This document shows, piece after piece, positions 48,637 through 57,664 of a DNA stretch of 64,000 nt (positions are counted from its first letter, which is position 1; every line of letters begins with the position of its first letter). The translations under genes were made by a program, and so were the position numbers. The notes beneath the pieces were generated by a model. The model did no database searches and was not told where the DNA came from. It saw only the letters and a list, made by a program, of their open reading frames with translations. This DNA comes from Bradyrhizobium sp. (lineage in GTDB: Bacteria; Pseudomonadota; Alphaproteobacteria; Rhizobiales; Xanthobacteraceae): the NCBI RefSeq assembly GCF_016219575.1, contig NZ_JACRMG010000023.1:62001-126000 (forward strand). Direction: 5' to 3'.

Positions 48637-50046
48637 CTAGTGCTGCGGACGTCGGTTGCGGTTGGGCTTGAACTTCGGCCGGCTTTCGCGATGCAAAAAG
48701 GCAACCCCCTGCATCCCCTCCGCCGGACCGCCCTGCGGGCGGGCCGACTCATGCCGGCCGCCCTGCGGAGCGGCGCCATGATTACCACCACCGCGACGCC
48801 GTCGGCGAGGGCCTTTCGAAGGCTGCGCACCGTCATTGTTGCGATGCGCATGCACGCGCGGCGCGGGCCGGCCGGGGCGGTGCTGCGGGGCTGCAGCAGG
48901 TGCCTCGCGGCCGCCCTGGGTGCGGCGGTCCTCGCGGGGCAGGGTGACGCGGATCAGCCGCTCGATGTCGCGCAGATAGCCCATCTCCTCGGCGCCGGCG
49001 ACCAGCGAGATCGCGATGCCCTCGGCGCCGGCGCGCGCCGTGCGGCCGATGCGGTGGACATAGGTTTCCGGCACGTTGGGCAGGTCGAAATTGACAACAT
49101 GGCTGATGCCGTCGACGTCGATGCCGCGGGCGGCGATGTCGGTGGCCACCAGCGTGCGGATCTGGCCGGAGCGGAACGCGCCCAGCACCCGCTCCCGGTG
49201 GTTTTGCGACTTGTTGCCGTGGATGGCGTCCGCGGCGATGCCGGACTTGGCAAGGGCCTTCACCACCTTGTCGGCGCCGTGCTTGGTGCGGGTGAAGACC
49301 AGGGTTCGGTCCACCGGCTCCTGCTTGAGCAACTCGGCGAGGAAGGCGTGCTTGGCCGCGAAATCGACCTGGATGATGCGCTGGGTGATGCGCTCCACGG
49401 TGGAGGCGACCGGCGTCACCGCGACCCGGGCCGGATCGCGCAGCATGGCTTCCGCGAGGTCGGCGATGTCCTTGGGCATGGTGGCCGAGAAGAACAGCGT
49501 CTGCCGCCGGATCGGCAGCTTGGCGACGATCTTCCGGATGTCGTTGATGAAGCCCATGTCGAGCATGCGGTCGGCTTCATCGAGCACCAGGAATTCGACC
49601 TGGGCGAGCTTGAGCGCATTGCCCTGCACGAGGTCGAGCAGGCGGCCGGGAGTGGCAACCAGCACGTCGACGCCGCCCATGAGCGCGCGGACCTGGCGGC
49701 CCATCGGCACGCCGCCGATCGCCAGCGTCGAGCTCAGGCGGATGTGGCGGCCATAGGCGTTGAAGCTGTCGAGGATCTGGCCGGAGAGCTCGCGGGTGGG
49801 CGAGAGCACCAGCACGCGGCAGGTCTTCGGCTGCGGCTTGATGCGGTTGGCCAGCAGGCGGTTGAGGATCGGCAGCGCAAAGGCGGCCGTCTTGCCGGTG
49901 CCGGTCTGGGCGATGCCGACCACGTCACGGCCGGACAGCGCCAGCGGGATGGTTTGGGCCTGGATGGGGGTGGGCGTGTGGTAATTCTCTTCGAGAAGGG
50001 CACGCGAGATGGGATCGGCGAGGCCGAAATCCTGAAATGAGGTCAA
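48637..50046 (-). CDS. DEAD-box RNA helicase
   Basis: About 470 residues. The helicase core has the Q motif (TSFQDFGLADPISRAL, then TPTPIQAQTIP), motif I AQTGTGKTA, Ia PTRELSGQ, motif II LVLDEADRMLDMGF, motif III FSATMP, motif V VATDIAARGID and motif VI YVHRIGRTARAG. After about residue 390 comes a long Arg/Gly/Pro/His-rich tail (GPRRRRRGGGNHG) of the RhlE type, binding RNA non-specifically. A TTG at 50046 places the protein start at the Q motif; ATG codons at 50085 or 50106 are alternatives with no better ribosome site. It is operonic with infA. Confidence 0.93.
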   Translation of the reverse strand: MTSFQDFGLADPISRALLEENYHTPTPIQAQTIPLALSGRDVVGIAQTGTGKTAAFALPILNRLLANRIKPQPKTCRVLVLSPTRELSGQILDSFNAYGRHIRLSSTLAIGGVPMGRQVRALMGGVDVLVATPGRLLDLVQGNALKLAQVEFLVLDEADRMLDMGFINDIRKIVAKLPIRRQTLFFSATMPKDIADLAEAMLRDPARVAVTPVASTVERITQRIIQVDFAAKHAFLAELLKQEPVDRTLVFTRTKHGADKVVKALAKSGIAADAIHGNKSQNHRERVLGAFRSGQIRTLVATDIAARGIDVDGISHVVNFDLPNVPETYVHRIGRTARAGAEGIAISLVAGAEEMGYLRDIERLIRVTLPREDRRTQGGREAPAAAPQHRPGRPAPRVHAHRNNDGAQPSKGPRRRRRGGGNHGAAPQGGRHESARPQGGPAEGMQGVAFLHRESRPKFKPNRNRRPQH

Positions 50047-50550
50047 AGGTTTCTTTCTGTCAAAACAGCAGGCGCCCGGCGTCATGCCAGGAGCGCGCGA
50101 GGTCATCGGAGACACCCGCGTGTTTTGGGTATCGAGTTGTTGGTGGCTGAAGGGGCAAGCCAGAACGCCGTCGGTCGGATGAATTAGACGGGCTCAGAAC
50201 ACGCGGCTTGCAGTGACCCGGTCATCACTGATGATTCCTTGGGTCGCTGTGCATATGGCCCATCAAGGCGGCGCTTTCAAGGTGAATTGCGTCAACGTGG
50301 TTTCGGCGACGGAAAAATTCCGCGTGGAATGAACGACTTGGACGGCAAATGGCGGCCGGATTCGGTGCTTGGGCACCGGCAAACCCCTGCCGGAAATTTA
50401 GCCAAAAGGTCAATTTTGCACACTATTTGGGCTGATTGCCGCTAAAGCATACATTTTTAATGCCCACTCTTTAGGCGGATGCTTTCCGGTTTTGCCCGCA
50501 ATGGGGGGTATTGCGTCATTCTGTCAAAGGGTTAGCCGAGGTGACGCCGG
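50047..50550. other. Regulatory intergenic region between helicase and urtA
   Basis: About 500 bases without a supportable gene, between the divergent helicase and urtA. It would hold the helicase promoter and the upstream activator sites of urtA. The only NtrC-like trace I see is TGCAC at 50417-50421, inside TTTTGCACACTATTTGGGC, a weak half-match. Confidence 0.5.
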
Positions 50551-50566
50551 TGGCACGAGTCTTGCG
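50551..50566 (+). promoter_or_regulatory. Sigma-54 promoter of the urt operon
   Basis: TGGCACG-AGTC-TTGCG matches the -24/-12 consensus TGGCACR-N4-TTGC essentially perfectly. It is 75 bases before urtA, consistent with nitrogen-limitation (NtrC) control of urea uptake. Confidence 0.88.
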
Positions 50567-50640
50567 ATTCCCTTAACGCAGGCGGCCGTGGGGCCGTTCT
50601 CGCAGCGTTTAACGCGTCTGCGTCAGGGAGATGACACCTC

Positions 50641-51957
50641 ATGCTTACTCAATTGACTCACGATATAGCGAAGATGAGCCGGCGCCGCTGGCTGGCGGCC
50701 ACCGCCGGTCTGGTCCTCGGCCTCGCCGCGTTTACCCAGGCGAAGGCCCAGGAGACCATCAAGGTCGGCGTCCTTCACTCGCTTTCCGGCACCATGGCCA
50801 TCAGCGAAACCACGCTGAAGGATACGATTCTCTTCCTGATCGACGAACAGAACAAGAAGGGCGGCGTGCTCGGCAAGAAGCTCGAGGCCGTCGTGGTCGA
50901 TCCCGCCTCGAACTGGCCGCTGTTCGCCGAAAAGGCGCGCGAACTCATCACCAAGAACAAGGTCTCGGTCGTGTTCGGCTGCTGGACCTCGGTGTCGCGC
51001 AAGTCCGTGCTGCCGGTCTTCAAGGAGCTGAATTCGATCCTGTTCTACCCCGTGCAGTACGAGGGCGAGGAGAGCGAGCGCAACGTGTTCTACACCGGCG
51101 CCGCCCCGAACCAGCAGGCGATCCCCGCGGTCGACTACCTGATGAAGGACGAGAAGGTGAAGCGCTGGGTGCTGGCGGGCACCGACTACGTCTATCCCCG
51201 CACCACCAACAAGATCCTGGAAGCCTACTTGAAGTCGAAGGGCGTCAAGCAGGAAGACATCATGATCAACTACACGCCGTTCGGTCACTCCGACTGGCAG
51301 ACCATCGTGGCCGACATCAAGAAGTTCGGCTCGGCCGGCAAGAAGACGGCAGTGGTCTCCACCATCAACGGCGACGCCAACGTTCCCTTCTACAAGGAGC
51401 TCGGCAACCAGGGCATCAAGGCCAAGGACATCCCGGTCGTGGCGTTCTCGGTGGGTGAAGAAGAGCTCGCCGGCATCGACACCAAGCCGCTGCTCGGCCA
51501 TCTCGCCGCCTGGAACTACTTCCAGTCGATCAAGTCGCCCGAGAACGAGAAGTTCATCAAGGCGTGGCAGACCTACACCAAGAATCCGAAGCGCGTGACC
51601 AACGATCCGATGGAAGCTCACGTCATCGGCTTCGACATGTGGGTCAAGGCGGTCGAGAAGGTGAAGTCCACCGACGCCGACAAGGTGATCGACGCTCTCC
51701 CGGGCATCGAAGCCAAGAACCTGACCGGCGGTACCTCGAAGATGCTGCCGAACCACCACATCACCAAGCCGGTGTTCATCGGCGAGATCAAGGCCAACGG
51801 CCAGTTCGACGTGGTCTGGAAGACCCCGGGCCTCGTCCCCGGCGATGCATGGTCGAAGGAGCTCGACGGCTCCAAGGATCTGATCGGCGATTGGGTCGGC
51901 AAGAAGTGCGGCAACTACAACACCAAGACCAACAAATGCGGCGGTCAGGGCTCCTGA
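50641..51957 (+). CDS. urtA: Urea ABC transporter substrate-binding protein
   Basis: A 438-residue periplasmic binding protein of the amide/urea type. A twin-arginine-like signal (MSRRRWLAATAGLVLGLAAF, within 12-32) ends near AKAQ. Mature blocks are IKVGVLHSLSGTMAISETTL, VFGCWTSVSRKSVLPVFKE, LFYPVQYEGEESERNVFYTG and VLAGTDYVYPRTTNKILEAY, all characteristic of UrtA. The C-terminus carries Cys in GKKCGNYNTKTNKCGG. It captures urea for UrtBCDE. A strong sigma-54 promoter precedes it and a stem-loop follows. Confidence 0.97.
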   Translation: MLTQLTHDIAKMSRRRWLAATAGLVLGLAAFTQAKAQETIKVGVLHSLSGTMAISETTLKDTILFLIDEQNKKGGVLGKKLEAVVVDPASNWPLFAEKARELITKNKVSVVFGCWTSVSRKSVLPVFKELNSILFYPVQYEGEESERNVFYTGAAPNQQAIPAVDYLMKDEKVKRWVLAGTDYVYPRTTNKILEAYLKSKGVKQEDIMINYTPFGHSDWQTIVADIKKFGSAGKKTAVVSTINGDANVPFYKELGNQGIKAKDIPVVAFSVGEEELAGIDTKPLLGHLAAWNYFQSIKSPENEKFIKAWQTYTKNPKRVTNDPMEAHVIGFDMWVKAVEKVKSTDADKVIDALPGIEAKNLTGGTSKMLPNHHITKPVFIGEIKANGQFDVVWKTPGLVPGDAWSKELDGSKDLIGDWVGKKCGNYNTKTNKCGGQGS

Positions 51958-51990
51958 TCTGAAACGCACCCGCAAAATACCGACGACAAC

Positions 51991-52020
51991 GGAGGAGGCG
52001 GCGATGCCGCCGCCTTCTCC
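51991..52020 (+). terminator. Stem-loop between urtA and urtB
   Basis: GGAGGAGGCGGCG pairs with CGCCGCCTTCTCC (with G-U pairs) around a short loop and has no T-run. Such hairpins after binding-protein genes typically stabilise that part of the message or partly attenuate the permease genes. Confidence 0.55.
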
Positions 52021-52043
52021 AACTCTCCTGCCGGGGAAGTCCA

Positions 52044-53657
52044 GTGTCCGCCACCGCCTTTGACCGCCTTCGCGCGGCTGCCTTTTCATTGCTGCTGCTG
52101 ATGGCCTTCGCGGCGCCGGCCTTTGCAGGCGCGTTCGAGGACGCGGTCACCAAATTCGCCAATGACGATTTCTCCGATACTGCCGAAGCGATCGACGCGG
52201 TCGCGGCGTCCGGCAACCCGCTCGCCTTCCCGATCATCAGCGCGCTGAACGACGAGCGGCTGTTCGCCGATCCCGAGAGCAAGAAGGTCTTCATCAAGCA
52301 GGCCGACGACAAGATCATCGACGCGGCGACCGGCGCCGCCGTCGACAAGCTGCCCGATGGCGCCGCCGAGGTGCGGCTCAACAATCGCCTGCGCCGCGCC
52401 GTGGATACCGCGCTCGGCAGCCTGACGCTGATGTCGCCCGATCCCGCCAAGCGCATCTCCGCTGCGCAGTCCGTGTTCAAATCGCATGACGAGGCGGCGT
52501 TGCAAGCCGTCGACGAGGCGCTGGCGAAGGAAACCGACAAGACCGCGAAAGCCGCCTTCACCGAGGCGCGCGCGGCGATCCTGCTGTTCAAGCCGGACGC
52601 TTCCGAAGCCGACAAGCTCGACGCCATCGCGGTCGTGAAGTCGAAGGGCGATCAGGAAGCGCTGGCGCTGCTCACCAGCCTCGGTTCCGACCAGCCGCCG
52701 CTGATTGCGAAGGCGATTGCCGGCGCGATCTCCTCGATCCAGGGCAATCTGGCACTGTGGTCGATGGTGCAGAACGCCTGGTACGGCCTCTCGCTCGGCT
52801 CGGTGCTGCTGCTCGCGGCAATCGGGCTTGCCATCACCTTCGGCGTCATGGGCGTCATCAACATGGCCCATGGCGAGATGGTGATGATCGGCGCCTACAC
52901 CACCTTCGTCGTGCAGGAGGTGATCCGCACCCGCTACCCCGGCCTGTTCGACTATTCGCTGTTCGTCGCCGTGCCGCTCGCCTTCATCGTTGCCGGCGCC
53001 ATCGGCGTCGCCATCGAGCGCGGCATCATCCGCTTCCTCTATGGCCGGCCGCTGGAAACCCTGCTCGCCACCTGGGGCCTCTCGCTGGTGATCCAGCAGG
53101 CGGTGCGCACCGCCTTCGGCCCGACCAATCGCGAGGTCGGCAATCCCTCCTGGATGAGCGGCGCCTTCGAACTCGGGCAGATCACCATCACCTATAACCG
53201 GCTCTGGATTCTCGTCTTCACGCTCGCGGTGTTTGCGATCCTGCTCGCCATGCTGCGCTACACCGCGCTGGGGCTGGAGATGCGCGCAGTCACCCAGAAC
53301 CGCCGCATGGCGGCCTCCATGGGCATTGCCACCTCGCGCGTCGACGCGCTGACCTTCGGCCTCGGCTCGGGCATCGCCGGGATTGCCGGCGTGGCGCTGT
53401 CGCAGATCGACAACGTCAGCCCCAATCTCGGCCAGAGCTACATCATCGACAGCTTCATGGTCGTGGTGTTCGGCGGCGTCGGCAATCTCTGGGGCACGCT
53501 GGTCGGCGCCTTCACGCTCGGCATCGCCAACAAGTTCCTCGAGCCGGTGGCGGGCGCCGTGCTCGGCAAGATTGCGATCCTGGTGCTGATCATCCTGTTC
53601 ATCCAGAAGCGGCCGCGCGGCCTGTTCGCACTCAAGGGACGGGCGGTGGAAGCATGA
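52044..53657 (+). CDS. urtB: Urea ABC transporter permease UrtB
   Basis: A 537-residue LivH-type permease. A signal-like helix (SLLLLMAFAAPAFAGAF) leads into a soluble helical region of about 200 residues, as usual in UrtB. The membrane core follows from about residue 245 (LSLGSVLLLAAIGLAITFGV, then MGVINMAHGEMVMIGAYTTF) with FGGVGNLWGTLVGAF near 475. The GTG start at 52044 has GGGGAAG upstream. Its stop overlaps the urtC start. Confidence 0.96.
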   Translation: MSATAFDRLRAAAFSLLLLMAFAAPAFAGAFEDAVTKFANDDFSDTAEAIDAVAASGNPLAFPIISALNDERLFADPESKKVFIKQADDKIIDAATGAAVDKLPDGAAEVRLNNRLRRAVDTALGSLTLMSPDPAKRISAAQSVFKSHDEAALQAVDEALAKETDKTAKAAFTEARAAILLFKPDASEADKLDAIAVVKSKGDQEALALLTSLGSDQPPLIAKAIAGAISSIQGNLALWSMVQNAWYGLSLGSVLLLAAIGLAITFGVMGVINMAHGEMVMIGAYTTFVVQEVIRTRYPGLFDYSLFVAVPLAFIVAGAIGVAIERGIIRFLYGRPLETLLATWGLSLVIQQAVRTAFGPTNREVGNPSWMSGAFELGQITITYNRLWILVFTLAVFAILLAMLRYTALGLEMRAVTQNRRMAASMGIATSRVDALTFGLGSGIAGIAGVALSQIDNVSPNLGQSYIIDSFMVVVFGGVGNLWGTLVGAFTLGIANKFLEPVAGAVLGKIAILVLIILFIQKRPRGLFALKGRAVEA

Positions 53658-54823
53658 TGCCCCACGTCCTCACCCGTTCGCTCGACCGCGCCTCGACGCT
53701 GTTCATCCTGATCGTCGCCGGCCTCGGCATCCTGATCCCGCTGTCGAACCTGCTGCTGCCGGAAGGCTCCTTCTTCCAGGTGCCGACCTATCTGGTGGCG
53801 CTGTGGGGCAAATATGCCTGTTACGCCATCCTCGCGCTCTCGATCGATCTGATCTGGGGTTATTGCGGCATCCTCTCGCTCGGCCACGGCGCATTCTTCG
53901 CGCTCGGCGGCTACGCCATGGGCATGTATCTGATGCGGCAGATCGGCAGCCGCGGCGTCTATGGCAACCCGATCCTGCCGGACTTCATGGTGTTCCTGAA
54001 TTATCCGAGTCTGCCCTGGTACTGGCATGGCTTCGACATGTTCTGGTTCGCGGCGCTGATGGTGGTGCTGGTGCCGGGGCTGCTGGCGTTTGCCTTCGGC
54101 TGGTTCGCCTTCCGCTCGCGCGTCACCGGCGTGTATCTGTCGATCATCACGCAGGCGATGACCTATGCGCTGCTGCTCGGCTTCTTCCGCAACGATTTCG
54201 GCTTCGGCGGCAACAACGGCCTGACCGACTTCAAGGATATCCTCGGCTTCAACGTGCAGGCCGAGGGCACCCGCTGCGCGCTGTTCTTCCTGAGCTGCGC
54301 CGCGCTGATCGCCGCCTTCCTGATCTGCCGCGCGGTGGTCACCTCGAAGCTCGGCAAGGTGCTGGTCGCGATCCGCGACGCCGAATCCCGCACCCGGTTC
54401 CTCGGTTACCGCGTCGAATCCTACAAGCTGTTCGTGTTCACGCTGTCGGCCTGCATGGCCGGCGTGGCCGGCGCGCTCTATGTGCCGCAGGTCGGCATCA
54501 TCAACCCCAGCGAATTTGCCCCGGGCAACTCGATCGAGGCGGTGATATGGGTCGCGGTCGGCGGCCGCGGCACGCTGACGGGCGCTGCACTCGGCGCCGT
54601 CGTCGTCAACTACGCCAAGACCTTCTTCACCTCGGGTGCGCTGGCGCCGTACTGGCTGTTCATGCTGGGCGCGCTGTTCATCCTGGTGACGCTGCTCCTG
54701 CCCAAGGGCATCGTCGGCACCTTCAATGCATGGTGGGAGCCGTGGAAGGCCGGCCGCGACGCCGACGCCGCCAGTGCCGCGCGCGAAGACGGCGCCGAAC
54801 CGAAACCCAATCCGGCGGAGTGA
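53654..54823 (+). CDS. urtC: Urea ABC transporter permease UrtC
   Basis: A 389-residue LivM-type permease with about ten membrane helices. It has YAILALSIDLIWGYCGILSL, GHGAFFALGGYAMGMYLM and VRDAESRTRFLGYRVESYKLF-type core segments (here IRDAESRTRFLG near 240). IWVAVGGRGTLTGAALGAVV lies near 300. Its start overlaps the urtB stop (ATGA), so translation is coupled. It forms the urea channel with UrtB. The acidic Ala-rich C-terminus (DADAASAAREDGAEP) is unremarkable. Confidence 0.96.
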   Translation: MMPHVLTRSLDRASTLFILIVAGLGILIPLSNLLLPEGSFFQVPTYLVALWGKYACYAILALSIDLIWGYCGILSLGHGAFFALGGYAMGMYLMRQIGSRGVYGNPILPDFMVFLNYPSLPWYWHGFDMFWFAALMVVLVPGLLAFAFGWFAFRSRVTGVYLSIITQAMTYALLLGFFRNDFGFGGNNGLTDFKDILGFNVQAEGTRCALFFLSCAALIAAFLICRAVVTSKLGKVLVAIRDAESRTRFLGYRVESYKLFVFTLSACMAGVAGALYVPQVGIINPSEFAPGNSIEAVIWVAVGGRGTLTGAALGAVVVNYAKTFFTSGALAPYWLFMLGALFILVTLLLPKGIVGTFNAWWEPWKAGRDADAASAAREDGAEPKPNPAE

Positions 54824-54827
54824 TCGC

Positions 54828-55589
54828 ATGAACGTCATGGACACCCGCAAGACCTCCGCCATGCTTTATCTCGATGGCGTGCACGTCTCCTTCGACGGCT
54901 TCCATGCCATCAACAATCTGTCGCTGGCGCTCGAGCCCGGCGAGATGCGCGCGATTATCGGCCCGAACGGCGCCGGCAAGACCACGATGATGGACATCAT
55001 CACCGGCAAGACCAGGCCGGACGAGGGCGTGGTGCTGTTCGACGGCACCGTCGACCTGACCCGGCTGGACGAGACCCGCATCGCCGAGCTCGGCATCGGC
55101 CGCAAATTCCAGAAGCCGACGGTGTTCGAGAGCCAGACCGTGCAGGACAATCTGCTGCTGGCGCTCAACGTCGATCACAGCGTGAAGGGAACGCTGTTCT
55201 GGCGCAGCAACGCGGAAGAATCCGAACGGATCGACAAGGTGCTGGAAACCATCCGCCTCACCGACGCGCGCGACCGCCTGGCCGGCAGCCTGTCGCACGG
55301 CCAGAAGCAGTGGCTGGAGATCGGCATGCTGCTGGCACAGGATCCGAAGGTGCTGCTGGTCGACGAGCCCGTCGCAGGGATGACCGACGTCGAGACGCAT
55401 CTGACCGCGGAGCTCCTCAAGGAGATCAACCGCAATCACACCATCATGGTGGTCGAGCACGACATGACTTTCGTGCGCGAGCTCGGCGTCAAGGTGACAT
55501 GCCTGCACGAAGGCTCGGTGCTGGCGGAAGGCACCATCGACGACGTCTCGGCGAATGAGCGGGTGATCGAGGTTTATCTCGGTAGATAG
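54828..55589 (+). CDS. urtD: Urea ABC transporter ATPase UrtD
   Basis: A 253-residue LivG-type ATPase. Walker A is IIGPNGAGKTTMMDIITG near 45, the Q-loop region is GIGRKFQKPTVFESQTV, the signature is GSLSHGQKQWLEIGMLLAQD (a Leu-Ser-His-Gly-Gln variant typical of this family), and Walker B is VLLVDEPVAGMTD. It ends with KVTCLHEGSVLAEGTIDDVS and EVYLGR. The start at 54828 has GGAG 8 bases upstream and lies 4 bases after urtC. Confidence 0.96.
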   Translation: MNVMDTRKTSAMLYLDGVHVSFDGFHAINNLSLALEPGEMRAIIGPNGAGKTTMMDIITGKTRPDEGVVLFDGTVDLTRLDETRIAELGIGRKFQKPTVFESQTVQDNLLLALNVDHSVKGTLFWRSNAEESERIDKVLETIRLTDARDRLAGSLSHGQKQWLEIGMLLAQDPKVLLVDEPVAGMTDVETHLTAELLKEINRNHTIMVVEHDMTFVRELGVKVTCLHEGSVLAEGTIDDVSANERVIEVYLGR

Positions 55590-55590
55590 G

Positions 55591-55677
55591 CGAGTGGCGA
55601 ATGGCGAGTAGGGAAGAGGGCGAGATCACGAGTGCGGCTGCGGGTGCTATTCGCCATTCGCAATTCGCCATTCGCGT
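55591..55677. repeat. Small palindromic repeat between urtD and urtE (family E)
   Basis: GAGTGGCGAATGGCGAGTA on the left is answered by CTATTCGCCATTCGCAATTC and CGCCATTCGC on the right, a direct and inverted iteration of the GGCGAATGGCGAA unit often seen between genes in Bradyrhizobium. It lengthens the gap within the operon. Confidence 0.8.
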
Positions 55678-55698
55678 CATCGCGACCGGAGGTCGCAC

Positions 55699-56394
55699 AT
55701 GCTGAAGGTCGACAACATCAACCTGTATTACGGCGCAGCGCAGGCGCTGCGCGGCGTGTCGCTGGCGGCCGAGCCCGGCAAGGTGACCTGCGTGCTCGGG
55801 CGCAACGGCGTCGGCAAGACCTCGCTGTTGCGCGCCCTGGTCGGGCAATACCCGATTTCGTCGGGCAGCATCACCTTCGACGGCGAGGACCTCAACCCGC
55901 TGAAATCCTACGAGCGCGCGCGGCGCGGCATCGGCTTCGTGCCCCAGGGCCGCGAGATCTTTCCGCTGCTCACGGTGGAGGAGAATCTCAAGACCGGCTT
56001 CGGGCCGCTGCGGCGCGACCAGCGCAGCATCCCCGACGACGTGTTCTCGCTGTTTCCGGTGCTGGAAAACATGCTCGGCCGCCGCGGCGGCGACCTCTCC
56101 GGCGGCCAGCAGCAGCAGCTCGCCATCGGGCGCGCGCTGGTGATGCGGCCGAAGCTGCTGCTGCTCGACGAGCCGACCGAGGGTATCCAGCCCTCGATCA
56201 TCAAGGATATCGGCCGCGCGATTTCCTATTTGCGCAATCTCGGCAACATCGCCATCGTGCTGGTCGAACAATATCTCGACTTTGCCTGCGAGCTCGGCGA
56301 CAATTTCGCCGTCATGGACCGTGGCGCGGTGAAGTATGCCTGTGATCGCCAGAATCTCGATTCTGCCGAGATCAGCCGCCAGATGGCCCTGTGA
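55699..56394 (+). CDS. urtE: Urea ABC transporter ATPase UrtE
   Basis: A 231-residue LivF-type ATPase. Walker A is CVLGRNGVGKTSLLRALVGQ, then GIGFVPQGREIFPLLTVEEN, signature DLSGGQQQQLAIGRALVMRP, and Walker B LLLLDEPTEGIQPSIIKDIG. It forms a heterodimer with UrtD. GGAGG lies 6 bases before the ATG. The repeat in front of it does not interrupt the reading direction of the operon. The gene ends right at another palindromic repeat that precedes ureD. Confidence 0.97.
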   Translation: MLKVDNINLYYGAAQALRGVSLAAEPGKVTCVLGRNGVGKTSLLRALVGQYPISSGSITFDGEDLNPLKSYERARRGIGFVPQGREIFPLLTVEENLKTGFGPLRRDQRSIPDDVFSLFPVLENMLGRRGGDLSGGQQQQLAIGRALVMRPKLLLLDEPTEGIQPSIIKDIGRAISYLRNLGNIAIVLVEQYLDFACELGDNFAVMDRGAVKYACDRQNLDSAEISRQMAL

Positions 56395-56396
56395 CA

Positions 56397-56445
56397 GAGC
56401 ATGATCCGGAAAAGTGGGTATCGATTTTCCGACAAGATCATGCTC
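56397..56445. repeat. Palindromic repeat between urtE and ureD (family F)
   Basis: GAGCATGATC (56397-56406) and GATCATGCTC (56436-56445) are exact inverted ends of a 49-base element with an inner GGAAAA / TTTTCC pair. It starts 3 bases after the urtE stop. Confidence 0.9.
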
Positions 56446-56496
56446 AATACAAAAGTATTCTGACGCGGTCGCTCATGGCCGCTCCCTGGGGGAAGG

Positions 56497-57330
56497 ATGC
56501 GGACCGAGACGCGCGCTGCTTCTGCGATCTTCGCGGCCAACCGCGCGCGGGGCGCCGTGCACTTCGATGTGCGCTGCGAGGAAGGCGTCACAAGGCGTGG
56601 ACGTCTCCATGAATCCGGCTCGCTGCGCGTCCGCTTTCCCTCTCCCGAGAACGAGGGACTGTCGGCCGTGTTCGTCAACACGGCAGGCGGCGTCGCCGGC
56701 GGCGATCGCTTCGGCATCGCAATTTCGGCAGGTGAGGGCGCGCGCCTGACCCTGACGACGGCCGCGGCGGAAAAGGTCTACCGCGCCCAGGATGCTCCCG
56801 CGCAGCTCGATATTTCCCTGAAGGCCGAGAGCGGCGCCTATCTCGCTTGGCTGCCGCAGGAAACCATTTTGTTCGACCGCGCCAAAATCTACCGGCGGAT
56901 CGATATCGAGCTCGCGGAATCCGCTTCGCTTCTGCTTTGCGAAATCGTCGTGTTCGGCCGCGCCGCCATGGGCGAGCGCATGGAGCGGGGCGAGTTCGTC
57001 GACCGCTGGCGCCTGCGCCGCGGCGGCAAGCTCGTGTTTGCCGAGACCGTCCGCCTCGATGGCGACATCGGCGCCAGGCTGGCGCGGCCGGCGGTGGCCA
57101 AGGGCGGCGTTGCCATCGGCACCGCGCTGATCGTGCCCGGGGCAGAAGCCGTCGTGGAGCGCATCCGCGAGGCCGCTGAATCGTTCGGCGGGGAAGTCGG
57201 CGTCTCCGCCTGGAATGGCTTTGCAATGGCGCGTTTCTGTGCCCAAGATGCGGCCGCGTTGCGCGCCGACATGATGACAGTGCTCGGCCGCGCGTCGCCA
57301 TCGCCGCTGCCCCGCCTGTGGCTGAACTAG
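56497..57330 (+). CDS. ureD: Urease accessory protein UreD
   Basis: A 277-residue UreD/UreH chaperone, the scaffold that helps UreF and UreG deliver nickel to apo-urease. Family blocks seen are RARGAVHFDVRCEEGVTRRG, VFVNTAGGVAGGDRFGIAIS near 70, LTTAAAEKVYRAQDAPAQLD near 90, YLAWLPQETILFDRAKIYRR near 120 and EIVVFGRAAMGERMERGEF near 150. The ATG at 56497 immediately follows GGGGGAAGG. It is first of the ureDAB-HD-C series, with ureA 21 bases downstream. Confidence 0.95.
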   Translation: MRTETRAASAIFAANRARGAVHFDVRCEEGVTRRGRLHESGSLRVRFPSPENEGLSAVFVNTAGGVAGGDRFGIAISAGEGARLTLTTAAAEKVYRAQDAPAQLDISLKAESGAYLAWLPQETILFDRAKIYRRIDIELAESASLLLCEIVVFGRAAMGERMERGEFVDRWRLRRGGKLVFAETVRLDGDIGARLARPAVAKGGVAIGTALIVPGAEAVVERIREAAESFGGEVGVSAWNGFAMARFCAQDAAALRADMMTVLGRASPSPLPRLWLN

Positions 57331-57351
57331 TTCCCAACCGACGAGTGCCAC

Positions 57352-57654
57352 ATGAATCTTTCCCCCCGCGAAAAGGACAAGCTTCTGATCTCGATGGCTG
57401 CGATGGTGGCGCGCCGCCGGCTCGAGCGCGGCGTCAAGCTCAACCACCCGGAGGCGGTTGCGATCATTTCCGATTTCATCGTCGAGGGCGCCCGCGACGG
57501 CCGCACCGTGGCCGATCTGATGCAGGCCGGCGCGCAGGTCCTGACCCGTGCTCAGGTGATGCCCGGCATCCCCGAAATGATTCACGACATCCAGGTCGAG
57601 GCGACGTTTCCAGACGGGACAAAGCTCGTCACCGTGCACGAGCCGATACGATAG
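57352..57654 (+). CDS. ureA: Urease gamma subunit
   Basis: The protein has 100 residues, the standard length of separate gamma subunits. It begins MNLSPREKDKLLISMAAMVA and continues RRRLERGVKLNHPEAVAIIS, VEGARDGRTVADLMQAGAQV and VMPGIPEMIHDIQVEATFPD. It forms the (UreABC)3 urease with UreB and UreC, which splits urea to ammonia and carbamate in the cytosol. ureB begins 10 bases after its stop. Confidence 0.98.
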   Translation: MNLSPREKDKLLISMAAMVARRRLERGVKLNHPEAVAIISDFIVEGARDGRTVADLMQAGAQVLTRAQVMPGIPEMIHDIQVEATFPDGTKLVTVHEPIR

Positions 57655-57664
57655 GAGTTTTGGC

